From Avena insularis (Eukaryota; Streptophyta; Magnoliopsida; Poales; Poaceae): a stretch of DNA of 64,000 nt. The notes below the pieces were generated by a model that searched no databases, was not told the origin of the DNA, and was given only the letters and a program-made list of their open reading frames with translations. Numbering within the stretch: position 1 is the stretch's first letter; each line of letters starts with the position of its first letter. The translations under genes were made by a program, and so were the position numbers. Shown piece by piece: positions 1-10,084 of the stretch. The DNA is taken from positions 282,789,533 through 282,853,532 of the forward strand of contig CM042689.1 in assembly GCA_023614405.1 (NCBI GenBank), written 5' to 3'.

Positions 1-867
1 ATCGAATCCTTAAGTGTGTCTCCCTACGGTTCATGAATTATGCGGACATGATAGAGACACTTCTCCGATCAATAACCAATAGAGGAATCTGGAAATTCAT
101 ATGGCTCCCACATATTTCTACGATTACATTGCGATCGAATGAACCACTTACATACGATACCAATTTCCCTTTGTCTCACGATAGTTTACTTATCCGAGGT
201 TTTGATCGTCGGTATCTCTATATACCTAGTTCAACCTCGTTACCGATAAGTACTCTTTTCTCGTTCCCATGGTATGTGATCCCTTGTGAGCCAGTCACAT
301 GCTTGCAAGCTAACTGGATGTCATTCCACCAAGAGGGCCCAGAGTATATCTATCTGTCATATGGATGGACAAATCCCACTCTTGATCCATGTGCCTCAAC
401 CCATACTTTCTGAACACTCAATGCCACCTTTATAGCCACCTAGTTACGGTGTGGTGTTTGATGTCATCAAAGCATCCTTCCGATGATGGTGATTAGCATG
501 ATCTCATGGTCGAAGGAATTAGGTTACTATGTATGAGAAAGCTTATAGCAATTGAACTATTAAAATGACTTGATCTTTATGCTACGCTTATCTATAGGAG
601 TATGTCCATCATACCATTCTCCTAATGATATGATCTCGTTGTTAATAACATCTCAATGTTCATGATCAAGAAACCACGATCATCTATTAACCAAAAAGCT
701 AGTATTATTAAAGAGGCTTTACTAGGGACTCTAATTTAGTTTACAAATCACACAAGTATTAATGTTTCCGGTTAATACTGTTATAGCATGAATGTAAACA
801 TTTATCATAAACACAAAGATATAATAATAACCACTTTTATTATTGCCTCTAGGGCATATCTCCAATA
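1..867 (-). repeat. 3' LTR of Copia element A (partial)
   Basis: It aligns base for base with 15893-16757, the other LTR of the same element, so the window opens inside this LTR. On the plus strand it ends in ..GGGCATATCTCCAATA, the reverse complement of an LTR 5' end TATTGGAGATATGCCC. The canonical first bases TG have become TA here, while the other LTR keeps TG (ccaaca at 16751-16757). A 126-residue open frame at 33-413 crosses this LTR but has no homology I recognise. Confidence 0.93.
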
Positions 868-880
868 GTCTCCCACTTGC
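868..880 (-). other. Polypurine tract of Copia element A
   Basis: Minus-strand GCAAGTGGGAGAC lies directly against the 3' LTR. A purine-rich tract at this position primes plus-strand DNA synthesis in LTR retrotransposons. Element B has the equivalent tract at 8419-8431. Confidence 0.8.
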
Positions 881-901
881 ACTAGAGTCAACTAATCTAG
901 A

Positions 902-1591
902 TTACATGGTAATATACCGAACACCCATAGCGGTTTGGTGTTGGTCATGTTTTGCCCTCGGGAGAGGTTTAGTCAACAGATCTGCCACATTCAGATCGGT
1001 GTGTACTTTGCAAATCTTTATGTCACCATCTTGGACATGTTCTCGAATAGCGTGAAAACGTAGCTTGATGTGCTTCAGCTTCTTGTGTGACCTTGGTTCT
1101 TGCGCATTGGCTATGGCGTCCATGTTATAACAGTAGATAGACATTGGGTCCAGCGCACTTGGAACCACACCGAGCTCTGTTATGAACTCCTTCATCCATA
1201 TTGCCTCTTGTGAAGCCTCCGAAGCAGCTATGTATTCCGATTCAGTTGAAGATCTCGCCACAACACTTTGCTTTGCACTCCTCCATCTAACTGCTACACC
1301 AGTCAAAGTAAATATGTATCCAGATTGAGATTTAGAATCATCCGGATCGGTGTTCCAACTAGCATCGGTGTAACCATTAACAACGATCTGTTCATCACCT
1401 CCATAAGAAAGAACCATATCCTTAGTTCTTCTCAAGTACTTAAGGATGTTTTTGACCACTGTCCAATGATCCACTCCTGGATCTCTTTGATATCTGCTAG
1501 TTAAACTAACAGCATATGCAATGTCGGGTATAGTACATAGCATGGCATACATAAGAGATCCTATGGCTGAGGCATAGTGAGTCTTACTCAT
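902..1591 (-). pseudogene. Copia A RNase H and RT C-terminal region
   Basis: Decayed 3' end of the A polyprotein, 229 residues open. It carries the C-terminal part of RT (ASAIGSLMYAMLCTIPDIAY) and RNase H, which removes the RNA strand during reverse transcription. Visible motifs are GYTDASWNTD, SSTESEYIAASEA, KHIKLRFHAIRE and HTDLNVADLLTKPLPRAKH, the usual Copia tail. The conserved 'CDN' motif reads CYN (Asp to Tyr), which should remove a metal-binding residue. It continues the RT frame at 1599-2192 after a frameshift near 1592-1598. The stop at 902 lies just inside the polypurine tract, as expected for this family. Confidence 0.9.
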
Positions 1592-1598
1592 CCTTTCT

Positions 1599-2249
1599 CT
1601 ATCTTCCGTTCTTTGGACTTTGAGTTTTACTCAAGGTCGTATTGGGCAACATGGGCAAGAACCCTTTCTCGCTATCTTCCATTCCAAACCTTTTTAGAAC
1701 TTTGTCCAAATATGTACTTTGTGACAATGATATTAGGCGTCTCGATCTATCTCTATAAATCTTTATGCCTAATATGTAAGCTGCTTTGCCGACATCTTTC
1801 ATTGAAAAATTATTATTCAAATAATCCTTGACACTATTAAGAAGGTCTACATCATTCCCAATCAACAATATGTCATCTACATATAGTATTAAGAATGCTA
1901 CAAAGCTCCCACTCACTTTCTTGTAAATACAAGCTTCTCCATAAGTTTGTATAAAACCAAAGCTTTTGATTACCTTATCAAAACATTGATTCCAACTTCG
2001 GGATGCTTGCTTCAATCCATATATGGACCGTTGAAGTTTGCATACCTTGTTAGCATCTTTAGGATCGACAAAACCTTTGGGTTGCATCATATACAACTCT
2101 TCATCAATGTCTCCATTTAGGAACACCGTTTTGACATCCATCTGCCATATCTCATAATCATAATATGCAGCGATTGCTAACATAATCCTCACAAATTTAA
2201 GCTTCGCTACCGGTGAGAAAGTCTCATCGTAGTCAACTCCTTGAATTTG
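1599..2249 (-). pseudogene. Copia A reverse transcriptase core
   Basis: 197 residues of RT (PF07727-type) are open from 2192 to 1599. They include IWQMDVKTVFLNG, YMMQPKGFVDPKD, the signature SIYGLKQASRSWN and the catalytic box LYVDDILLIGND with both aspartates. The fold would copy retrotransposon RNA into DNA inside virus-like particles. The upstream part (MKSEIGSMYENQVWTL, KWIFKKKTYVDGNVTVYKSR) lies in the preceding frame at 2250-2500. A stop or frameshift near 2250 (plus-strand 'ttgaatttgttaaaacc') separates the two, so no full RT can be made. Confidence 0.9.
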
Positions 2250-3738
2250 TTAAAACCCTTTTGCGACAAGTCGAGATTTATAGACAGTAACATTACCATC
2301 AACATATGTTTTCTTCTTGAAAATCCATTTGTTCTCGACAGCCTTCCGGCCATCCGGTAAGTCCATCAAAGTCCATACTTGGTTTTCGTACATGGATCCA
2401 ATCTCGGATTTCATGGCTTCTTGCCATTTATTGGAATCTGGGCTCATCATCGCTTCCTCATATGTCGCAGGGTAATCGGTGTTGTCCACCAACATGACAC
2501 TCATAACAGGATCATACCAATCAGGAGTGGTACGAGTTCTCGTTGACCTGCGAGGTTCCGTAGTTACTTCAACCGAAGTTTCATGATCAACATCATTAGC
2601 TTCCTCTCTTATTGATGTAGGCGCCACAGGAACTACTTCCGGTGCTGCGCTACCCGCAAGTTCGAGAGAAGGTCCAACAACCTTGTCAAGTTCTACTCTT
2701 CTTCCAGTCACTTCTTTCGAGAGAAATTCTTTCTTTAGAAAGGATCCATTCTTGGCAACGAAGATTTTGCCCTCGGATTTATGATAGAAGGTATACCCAA
2801 TAGTTTCCTTCGGGTATCCTATGAAGACGCATTTTTCCGCTTTGGGTTCAAGCTTGTCCGGCTGTAACTTCTTTACATAAGCTTCACAGCCCCAAACTTT
2901 AAGGAACGACAATTTAGGTTTCTTCCCAAACCATAATTCATATGGTGTCGTTTCAACGGATTTAGATGGTGCCCTATTTAAAGTGAATGCGGCTGTTTCT
3001 AATGCATAACCCCAAAACGATAGCGGTAAATCTGTAAGTGACATCATAGAACGAACCATATCTAAGAGAGTTCGATTACGACGTTCGGACACACCATTAC
3101 GCTGTGGTGTTCCCGGCGGTGTCAATTGTGAAAGTATTCCACATTTCTACAAATGCTCGCCAAACTCGTAACTTAGATATTCACCCTCCACAATTAGATC
3201 GTAGAAATTTAATCTTCTTGTTGCATTGATTCTCTACCTCACTTTGAAATTCCTTAAACTTCTCGAAAGTTTCGGACTTATGTTTTATGAAATAGATATA
3301 CCCATATCTACTCAAGTCATCCGTGAATGTAAGAACATAACGATAACCACCGTGTGATGCTACACTCATTGGACCACACACATCGGTATGTATGATTTCC
3401 AATAAGTCCATAGCTCGCTCCATCATACCAGAAAATGGAGTCTTGGTCATTTTACCCATCAGACATGCTCCGCATCTTTCAAGTGATTCGAAATCAAGTG
3501 ATTCAAGAAGTCCATCGGAATGGATTTTCTTCATACGCTTCACTCCGATGTGACCAAGACGACAGTGCCACACATAGGTCATGTTATCGCTCAATTTCAA
3601 ACGTTTAGCTTCAATGTTATTAATGTGTGTATTTCCACAATCGAGATTCAATAAGAATAGACCATCTATCAAAGGTGCATGTGCATAAAACATATTACTC
3701 ATATAAATCGAACAACCATTATTCTCGGACTTAAACAA
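2250..3738 (-). pseudogene. Copia A integrase (zinc region, core, C-terminal linker)
   Basis: Two open pieces, 3181-3738 and 2250-3125. The first has a GAG_pre-integrase/zinc region (WHCRLGHIGVKRM, then RCGACLMGKMTKTPFSG) and the start of the catalytic core with its first Asp in LEIIHTDVCGPMS. The second begins in TPQRNGVSERRNRTLLDM, containing the catalytic Glu, and runs through NRAPSKSVETTPYELWFGKK to the start of RT. The second catalytic Asp, normally in 'RSDRGGEY', reads RSNCGG (Asp to Asn) before a stop at 3181. A gap of about 55 bases with a frame change separates the pieces. Integrase inserts the cDNA into host DNA, and this copy should be inactive. Confidence 0.9.
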
Positions 3739-4060
3739 GTAACCGTCTCACAATAAACATGATCCAGATATAATGTTCATGCTCAACGTAGGCATCAAAT
3801 GACAATTATTTAAGTATAAAACTAATCCTGATGGTAGATGAAGAGATAGCATGCTGACCGCGATCATATCAGCCTTTGATCCATTTCCAACGCGCATCGT
3901 CACCTTGTTCTTCGCTAGCTTCCATTTATTCTACAGCACCTGTTTCGAGTTACAAATATGAGCAACCGAACTAGTATCAAATACCTAGGCACTACTAAGA
4001 GTACTAGTGAGATACACATCAATAACATGTATATCGGATATACCTTTCTTCTTGATGTTT
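3739..4060 (-). pseudogene. Copia A protease region (degraded)
   Basis: In element B the same position encodes the protease/pre-integrase stretch VTMRVGNGSRVDVMAVG. Here only fragments survive in shifting frames: the equivalents of MRVGNGSK, LPSGLVLYL and SMNIISGSCLL can be read on the minus strand between about 3900 and 3740, broken by stops. The assignment rests on order and on the parallel with element B. No active-site motif is readable. Confidence 0.55.
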
Positions 4061-4872
4061 CCATTCTTCAAATCCGCCAAGTACTTTGGGCAATTCCGCT
4101 TCCAGTGACCTTCTCCCTTGCAGTAAAAGCACTCAGTATCAGGCTTAGGCCAGCCTTGGTCTTCTTCGCCGGCGCGGGAACTTTCTTACCGTCCTTCTTG
4201 AAGTTTCCCTTTTGCTTACACTTGCCTTGCTTCTTGAATTTGGTGGTCTTATTGACCAACAACACTTGGTGCTCTTTCTTGATCTCCACTTCTGCAGATT
4301 TCAACATGGAGAAGAGTTCTAGCAACGTCTTGTCCATGTTTTGCATATTGTAGTTCATCACAAAGTTCTTGTAACTTGGTGGTAGTGATTGGAGGACACG
4401 GTGAATCCCCAGAGAATTAGGAATCACTATACCCAAGCTTGGAATTTGTTTGCATGCCTAGACATCTTAAGCACGTGCTCACTGACGGAGCTGCCCTCTT
4501 CCATCTTGCAGTTAAAGAACTTTTCAGAAGCCTCATAACTCTCAACTGCCGCGTGAGCCTCAAATATCATTTTGAGTTCACGAACAATATCATGTGGGTC
4601 ATGGTTCTCAAACCTTTTCAAGCTCGATTCCAAACCATACAAGATAGCACACTGAATCGTGGAGTACTTGATTCTTCCGAGTAAGGTAAACATTCTTTAC
4701 TTCATCAGTAGCGAGCTGCAGTGGTCACCAATGTGCATCCAAAGACATAGGTCAAATTACCAGAATTGAGGACAATCCTCAAATTGCGGAACCAATCCGC
4801 GAAGTTGCTTCCATTGTTTTTCAACTTTTCTTTCTCTAGGAACACATTAAAATTGATGGTAGAGGCCGCCAT
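4061..4872 (-). pseudogene. Copia A gag (capsid and nucleocapsid)
   Basis: Gag starts at the ATG ending at 4872 (MAASTINFNVFLEKEKL). This matches the gag start of B (12400) and D (63300) better than the upstream ATG at 4893. The N-terminal stretch NNGSNFADWFRNLRIVL is followed by the capsid region at 4427-4693 (SEKFFNCKMEEGSSVSEHVL) and by HRVLQSLPPSYKNFVMNYN at 4068-4436. A lysine-rich tail leads to a CCHC zinc knuckle (CFYCKGEGHWKRNC) that lies in a different frame near 4080-4140. At least three frame breaks are present. Gag would form the particle around the element's RNA. Confidence 0.88.
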
Positions 4873-5130
4873 TGATCCATAACATATTTGCAATAGTTTA
4901 GACTAAGTTTATGACAAATTGAGTTCTTATTAATAGTTAAATTAATCTAGGTGAACTCCCACTCAAAACAATATCCCTCAAATTGTTTTAGTGATCACAC
5001 GAACCAAATCCACTACATCAAAACCGATCATCACGAGAGTTGATGTAGCTTCAATGGCGAACAATCAACATGTTCATTATATCTACTATATGACTCATGC
5101 TTTACCTTTCGATGATCCGTGTTCTGAGAC

Positions 5131-5144
5131 CATGTCTGTACATG
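5131..5144 (-). promoter_or_regulatory. Conserved leader hairpin, copy in element A
   Basis: On the minus strand this reads CATGTACAGACATG: a 5-bp perfect stem (CATGT/ACATG) around a 4-base loop. The same 14 bases occur in element B (12651-12664) and element D (63038-63051), inside a longer conserved block. A dimerisation, packaging or translation role is inference only. Confidence 0.5.
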
Positions 5145-5343
5145 CTAGGCTCGTCAAGATCAAACCTTATCTTCCGCATGAGCAAATCTGGCTTGCTCAC
5201 GTTGTATACACTCGCAGAATCTAGCACACCCGATCATCACGTGGTGCTTCGAAACAACGAGCTTTAGCAATGGTGCTTACTAAGGATGAACACTTTAAAA
5301 CTTGAAATTGTGTGCTTGAGGGATCATCTTATAATGCTACCAT

Positions 5344-5510
5344 CAGGGGCGGAGCTAGGGGTGGTGCTAACGGTGCTACAACACCGGTCCAGTAGCTGAC
5401 TCCAAGCGTATGTGGTACATTTCAAGGCTGCAAATATGAAAAATTTAGGTAATTAGTACCACTAAGCTAGTATTAGCATCGGGCATGGACGGTTTCTGGC
5501 TCCTCCCCTG
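5344..5510. mobile_element. hAT-type MITE, 167 bp
   Basis: A short non-coding element with terminal inverted repeats CAGGGGCGGAGCTA on the left and TGGCTCCTCCCCTG on the right (the reverse complement is CAGGGGAGGAGCCA; two mismatches in 14). It is flanked by a perfect 8-bp duplication GCTACCAT (5336-5343 and 5511-5518). The empty site is present in element B near 12853 and in element D near 62840, which confirms the insertion. An 8-bp duplication and CAGGG termini point to the hAT superfamily. Confidence 0.9.
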
Positions 5511-6222
5511 GCTACCATAGTGAACTAAGCAATACAAGATGCATAAAAGGATTAACATCACATGCAATTCATAATATGTGTATGATATGGCCTTTCTTCT
5601 TGTGCTTCCGATCTCCATCTTCAAGCACGAACATGATCTCCATCATCACCGGTATGGCACCAAGGTCAATGTCGCCGTTTCATGGTTGTCATCCACCAGC
5701 TTCAACTATTACAACTACTTTGAATAGACACGCAGGTCTTAACGGAATTAAAAGACAACCATATGGCTCCTGTCGGTTGCCAACTTACAATAAGGAACAT
5801 TGCATACATCATATATAATCACAATCATGGCCATATCACATCACTGCACACCCTGCAAAACAAAGTTAGACGCCTCTAATTTTCTTTGCATATTTTACGT
5901 GGTTTGGGGATTTCAGTAAGTGTCGTTCTAACTTACGAACAAGAACCACAACGTTGATGCTTGAACTATCAAGAGCCCGTTGTAAATTGAATCTATACTA
6001 TGATGAGAGAGACAGACACCCGCAAAGCCACTTATGTAATACAAGTTGCATGTTGAGCGTGGAGCAAGTCTCATGAACGATGTCATGTAAGGTTAGCCCG
6101 AGCCGCTTCATCCCATCATACCGCAAGATGCAAAGTACACAAAAAGCAATTGATAATAAAAGCACCACCGCCCATAATGACCATTGTGTTCTACTCGTGC
6201 AACAGATCTACATATAGACACG

Positions 6223-6234
6223 GCTCTGATACCA
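6223..6234 (-). other. Primer binding site of Copia element A
   Basis: Minus-strand TGGTATCAGAGC is complementary to the 3' end of initiator methionine tRNA, the usual Copia primer. One spacer base (6235) separates it from the LTR, which starts at 6236. Confidence 0.93.
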
Positions 6235-6235
6235 C

Positions 6236-6718
6236 TGTAGGGGTTCGTAGCATGGAAAACAAAAAAATTCTATCGCATGCACACAAACAAGCCAATATCT
6301 ATCTACTAGATTGTAGCAACGAGTCGATAGAGGAACTCACCCTCGAAGATTCCAAAGCGGTTAACGAGAGAAGATTCTCGTGGGTGATGTAGTCGTACTC
6401 TTGCCGATCTCAAGTTCGCGTAGACGATCCTTCCGGCGCTGCATTCCGGCAGTGCTTCCGTAGTCGGTCACACGTTCGGTACTCGATGAAGACCTTCCTC
6501 TCCCTTGTTCCAGTAGGCAGCGGAAGTTGTAGCACTCTCCTCGTGATTCCGGCAGCACGACGACGTGGTGTCGGAAGTAGAGGGAAGATCTCGCAGGGCT
6601 TTGCCTAAGCCGAAGCGAGTATGGTGGAGTAAGAGAGGGGTCTTGGCGATCTACGGATTAGAGGCACCAAGGGGAGTGGTGTAGCCGGCGGCTAGGGTTT
6701 GGGGAAGCCCCAAGTCGG
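6236..6718 (-). repeat. 5' LTR of element A, part 1 (tRNA-proximal)
   Basis: Begins TGTAGGGGTTCGTAGC on the plus strand, the reverse complement of an LTR 3' end, directly next to the primer site. It breaks at GTCGG (6714-6718) where element B inserted, and continues at 15354 after the second copy of GTCGG. The open frame at 6361-6558 inside it has no recognisable homology. Confidence 0.9.
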
Positions 6719-8418
6719 TGAAGGGATTCGCAACATAGTAAATCAAAATTTTCTACGGATGCGAATGGGAAAGCCAAGATCTAATCTAGGAGATGCAAAC
6801 AACGAGGGAGATTAGATGAGATCTTCATACCCTTGAAGATTCGCATGAACGTTAAATCGGGCGTGGGTGATGTAGTCGTACTCGCTTCTCCTCCTCGCGA
6901 TGCGATCCGATCCAACACCGCAAGTGGCGATGCCTCCGAGAGATGCACACGTGCGGAACCTTGACGTCTCCTCCTTCCTCGGTCCAGAAAGTATGGTGGA
7001 GAGATGGATTGGATCTACAACGCGACGGTGCGGTGCAAGTGGTGGAGAGTTTCTGCGGCAGGGCTTCGCCTACGCGTAGTCGGGAGGGAGAGAGAGAGAG
7101 GCGCCAGGCGGCTAGGGCTTGAGGAGGAGGTGTAGGGGGTGGATGCGCCCCCAGCCCTCTTTATATAGAGGGGTGGGCGCCAACCCTAGCCCCTCCCCCA
7201 AGCCTAGGCCGGCGGCCAAGGAGGGAAGAGTGGGGGGCAAGTTTTCCCCCTCCCTTCTAGAAGCTCCCCTAGGGTTTTGCCCTAGGCTGGCCGGCTGGGC
7301 CCTATGGGGCCTTGTGCCCCTGGCCCAATGCGGCCAGGGCACTCCCTCATAGGCCCACACCCCCTCCCGGCAGGTGGGGCCACATTGGTCCCCCTCCGGA
7401 AGGTTCTAGAAGCTTCCAAGACAATACGATTAACCCAAACAATTCGAACTCCAAAACTGCACTGCCTTATATGAATCTTATTCTCCGGACCATTCTGGAA
7501 CCTCTCGTGATGTCCCGGATCCCATCCGAGACTCCGAACAAAAACTCATAAACCAATTATCCAATCTATCCTAGCGTCGAGACACGTTAAGTGTGTGACC
7601 CTTCGGGTTCGAGAACATGCAGACATGATCTTCTATCAATAATCAACAGCGAGTGAAACCCATATTGACTCCACACATTCATCGATGATCATATCGGATG
7701 AACCACGATGCCGAGATTCAATCAATCCCATATTTATATTCCCTTCGTCTCGCGATATTTTACTTGCGAGATTTGATCGTCGATGCATCATACCTAGTTC
7801 AATCTCGTTCACAGAAGTACTTTACTTTCGTAATCCGATATCACTTTGTGATTAACTCCTTAACCACATGCTTGCAAGCGGTGTTGATATCGATTACCGA
7901 GTGGGCCCGAAGTATATCTCTCCGACTTGGGAGGGACAAATCCCATCTCGATACATACAACCCAACAGGTACTTTCCGATCACCTGAGAGACACCTTTAT
8001 GATCACCCTCTCATAGGATGACGTTTGATGACCTCAAAGCTTTCATCCGATACCAGGGAGTTGCATTATCTCATGGTCTAAGGAATACAATATTTGACAT
8101 AGGAAAAGCTTCGCAAAGATGAACACGATAACACGATCTAATTGCTCCGCTTAGTTTGGGTCTGTCCACCATATCATTCTCCCAATGATATGATCTCATT
8201 ATTAATCGACAACTCATGTCTATGGTTAGGAAACCTTAACCATCATTAATCAATGAGCTAGTCCATAGAGGCATACTAGGGACACGGTGTTGTTCACAAA
8301 CCACACAAGTATTAAAGTTTCCGCTTAATACAATTCTAGCATGGAATATAAACTTTATCATGAACAAGAATTATAATAATAACATATTTATTATTGCCTC
8401 TAGGGCATAATTCCAACA
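6719..8418 (-). repeat. 3' LTR of Copia element B
   Basis: 1700 bp, TG..CA. The minus-strand start is TGTTGGAATTATGCCC. It is near-identical to 13627-15348 except between about 7420 and 7830, where many one- to three-base deletions cluster relative to the other LTR. The open frames at 7112-7360, 7312-7551 and 7698-8021 lie wholly in LTR sequence and are not taken as genes. Confidence 0.95.
7159..7168 (-). promoter_or_regulatory. TATA box in 3' LTR of element B
   Basis: Minus-strand CTATATAAAG in a GC-rich setting, with an identical copy in the 5' LTR at 14074-14083 and a counterpart in element D at 61611. Position and conservation fit the LTR promoter. In the 3' LTR it would point out of the element into the flanking LTR of A. 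Confidence 0.6.
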
Positions 8419-8431
8419 GTCTCCCACTTTC
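8419..8431 (-). other. Polypurine tract of element B
   Basis: Minus-strand GAAAGTGGGAGAC directly abuts the 3' LTR start TGTTGGA. It is the expected plus-strand primer. Confidence 0.85.
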
Positions 8432-8446
8432 ACCAGAGTCAATAAT

Positions 8447-10084
8447 CTAGTTTACATTTGGCAACAATCTAACACCCATGGCACTAAGGTGCTGATCATG
8501 TTTTGCACGTGGAAGAGGTTTAGTCAATGGATCTGCGACATTCAGATCTGTATGTACTTTGCTAATCTTCAGATCTCCATCTGCTATATAATATCGGATT
8601 ATGAGAAACTTGCGGTTGATATGCTTGGTCTTTGGATGATATCTTGGTTCCTTAGCGAGTGTTATGGCGCCAGTGTTGTCACACAATATCTCCAGTGGGT
8701 CCAATGCACTTGGAACCACGCCAAGCTCAAAGGATGAAGTTCTGATCCAAACTCCTTCACTTGATGCTTCTACAGCAGCCATGTATTCCGCTTCTACTGT
8801 AGATCCCGCGATCACGCTTTGCTTGCAGCTTCTCCAGCTCACAGCTCCTCCATTCAAAATATAAATGTATCCTGTCTGAGATTTAGAATCATCCTTGTCG
8901 GTGTCGAAACTAGCGTCGACGTAACCTTTTACGACGAGTTGTTCATCACCTCCATAGACTAAGAACATTTCTTTAGTCCTATTTAGGTACTTTAGGATGT
9001 TCTTCACGGCTGTCCAGTGTTCCACTCCTGGATCACTTTGATACCTGCTCGTCAAACTAAGAGCATTGGACACATCCGGTCTAGTACACAGCATGGCATA
9101 CATGATAAAACCTATGGCCGAGGCATAAGGCACTTTGCTCATAGCTTCTCTATAATTTACCGTAGTCGGACACTGAGCCTTGCTCAATATCTTACCTGAC
9201 AACATAAGCACTGAACCTTTCTTTGCCTTATCCATTCTCAACCTTTTCAGAACTTTGTCTAGGTATGTACTCTGGCTTAAAGCTATCAGGCGTCTTTGTC
9301 TATCTCTATAGATTTTGATGCCTAGTATATAAGCAGCTTCTCCTAGGTCTTTCATTGAAAAACACTTGTTCAAATAACTCTTCACATCGTTAAGCATGTT
9401 AATGTCATTTCCAATAATCAATATGTCATCCACATATAGTACCTGAAATGTCACCGAGCTCCCACTCACTTTCTTGTAGATACAAGCTTCATAGCAATTT
9501 GGAACAAATCCAAAGCTCTTGATCACTTGATCAAAACGAAGGTTCCAACTCCCAGATGCTTGCTTCAGTCCATAAATGGAACGCTGAAGTTTGCACACTT
9601 TATCAGCATCCTTAGGATCGACAAAACCTTCGGGTTGCATCATATACAACTCTTCATCAATGTTGCCATTGAGGAACGCAGTCTTGACATCCATCTGCCA
9701 TATTTCATAATCATGAAACGCAGCAATTGCTAATAAAATCTGAATGGACTTAAACATCACTACGGGAGAGAAGGTCTCATCGTAGTCAACACCTTGAACT
9801 TGTCGAAAACCTTTGGTGACAAGTCGTGCTTTATAGACGGTAACATTACCATCTGCGTCCGTTTTCTTCTTGAAAATCCATTTGCACTCAACGGCCTTTC
9901 GGTCGCTAGGAGGGTCCACCAAAGTCCATACTTGGTTTTCGCTCATGGATCCCAATTCGGATTTCATGGCCTCTAGCCATTTCTCAGAGTCTGGGCTCAT
10001 CATCGCTTCCTCATAGTTCGTAGGTTCACTGTCTTCTACCAACAAGACAACAAGACAGGGTTGCCGTACCACTCGGGAGGGCAC
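8447..10084 (-). CDS. Copia B reverse transcriptase-RNase H (open, 545 residues)
   Basis: The longest open frame in the window and the C-terminal third of the B polyprotein. Residues about 20-100 form the lead-in (MMSPDSEKWLEAMKSELGSM, KWIFKKKTDADGNVTVYKAR). RT follows with GFRQVQGVDYDETFSPV, IWQMDVKTAFLNG, SIYGLKQASGSWN and the catalytic LYVDDILIIGND. RNase H comes last, with GYVDASFDTDKDDSKSQTGY, GSTVEAEYMAAVEA, CDNTGAI and NVADPLTKPLP, so all four acidic positions are present. The ATG at 10084 is only the first in the open stretch. The true protein would be cut from a larger polyprotein whose upstream frames are broken. The enzyme would copy element RNA into DNA in virus-like particles. 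Confidence 0.92.
   Translation of the reverse strand: MPSRVVRQPCLVVLLVEDSEPTNYEEAMMSPDSEKWLEAMKSELGSMSENQVWTLVDPPSDRKAVECKWIFKKKTDADGNVTVYKARLVTKGFRQVQGVDYDETFSPVVMFKSIQILLAIAAFHDYEIWQMDVKTAFLNGNIDEELYMMQPEGFVDPKDADKVCKLQRSIYGLKQASGSWNLRFDQVIKSFGFVPNCYEACIYKKVSGSSVTFQVLYVDDILIIGNDINMLNDVKSYLNKCFSMKDLGEAAYILGIKIYRDRQRRLIALSQSTYLDKVLKRLRMDKAKKGSVLMLSGKILSKAQCPTTVNYREAMSKVPYASAIGFIMYAMLCTRPDVSNALSLTSRYQSDPGVEHWTAVKNILKYLNRTKEMFLVYGGDEQLVVKGYVDASFDTDKDDSKSQTGYIYILNGGAVSWRSCKQSVIAGSTVEAEYMAAVEASSEGVWIRTSSFELGVVPSALDPLEILCDNTGAITLAKEPRYHPKTKHINRKFLIIRYYIADGDLKISKVHTDLNVADPLTKPLPRAKHDQHLSAMGVRLLPNVN

Larger units (their letters stand above)
4873..6222 (-). other. Untranslated leader of Copia element A
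   Basis: This non-coding leader lies between primer site and gag, about 1.18 kb once the MITE at 5344-5510 is removed. Blocks are shared with the leaders of B (12401-13613) and D (62093-63299): a hairpin sequence at 5131-5144, 'ccatatggctcctg' near 5759, and 'gttagacgcctcta' near 5866. Open frames at 4991-5224, 5576-5818 and 6150-6392 do not correspond to known proteins, and I take them as chance. Confidence 0.8.

Noticed and set aside
6223..6234. tRNA-like sequence 'gctctgatacca' (also 13614, 47548, 62081)
   Set aside because: Only 12 bases complementary to a tRNA 3' end, each beside an LTR; these are primer binding sites, not tRNA genes.
7112..7360. Overlapping open frames in GC-rich LTR promoter regions (also 14218-14469, 61338-61766)
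   Set aside because: Present on both strands in LTR sequence, differing in frame between copies; no domain seen.
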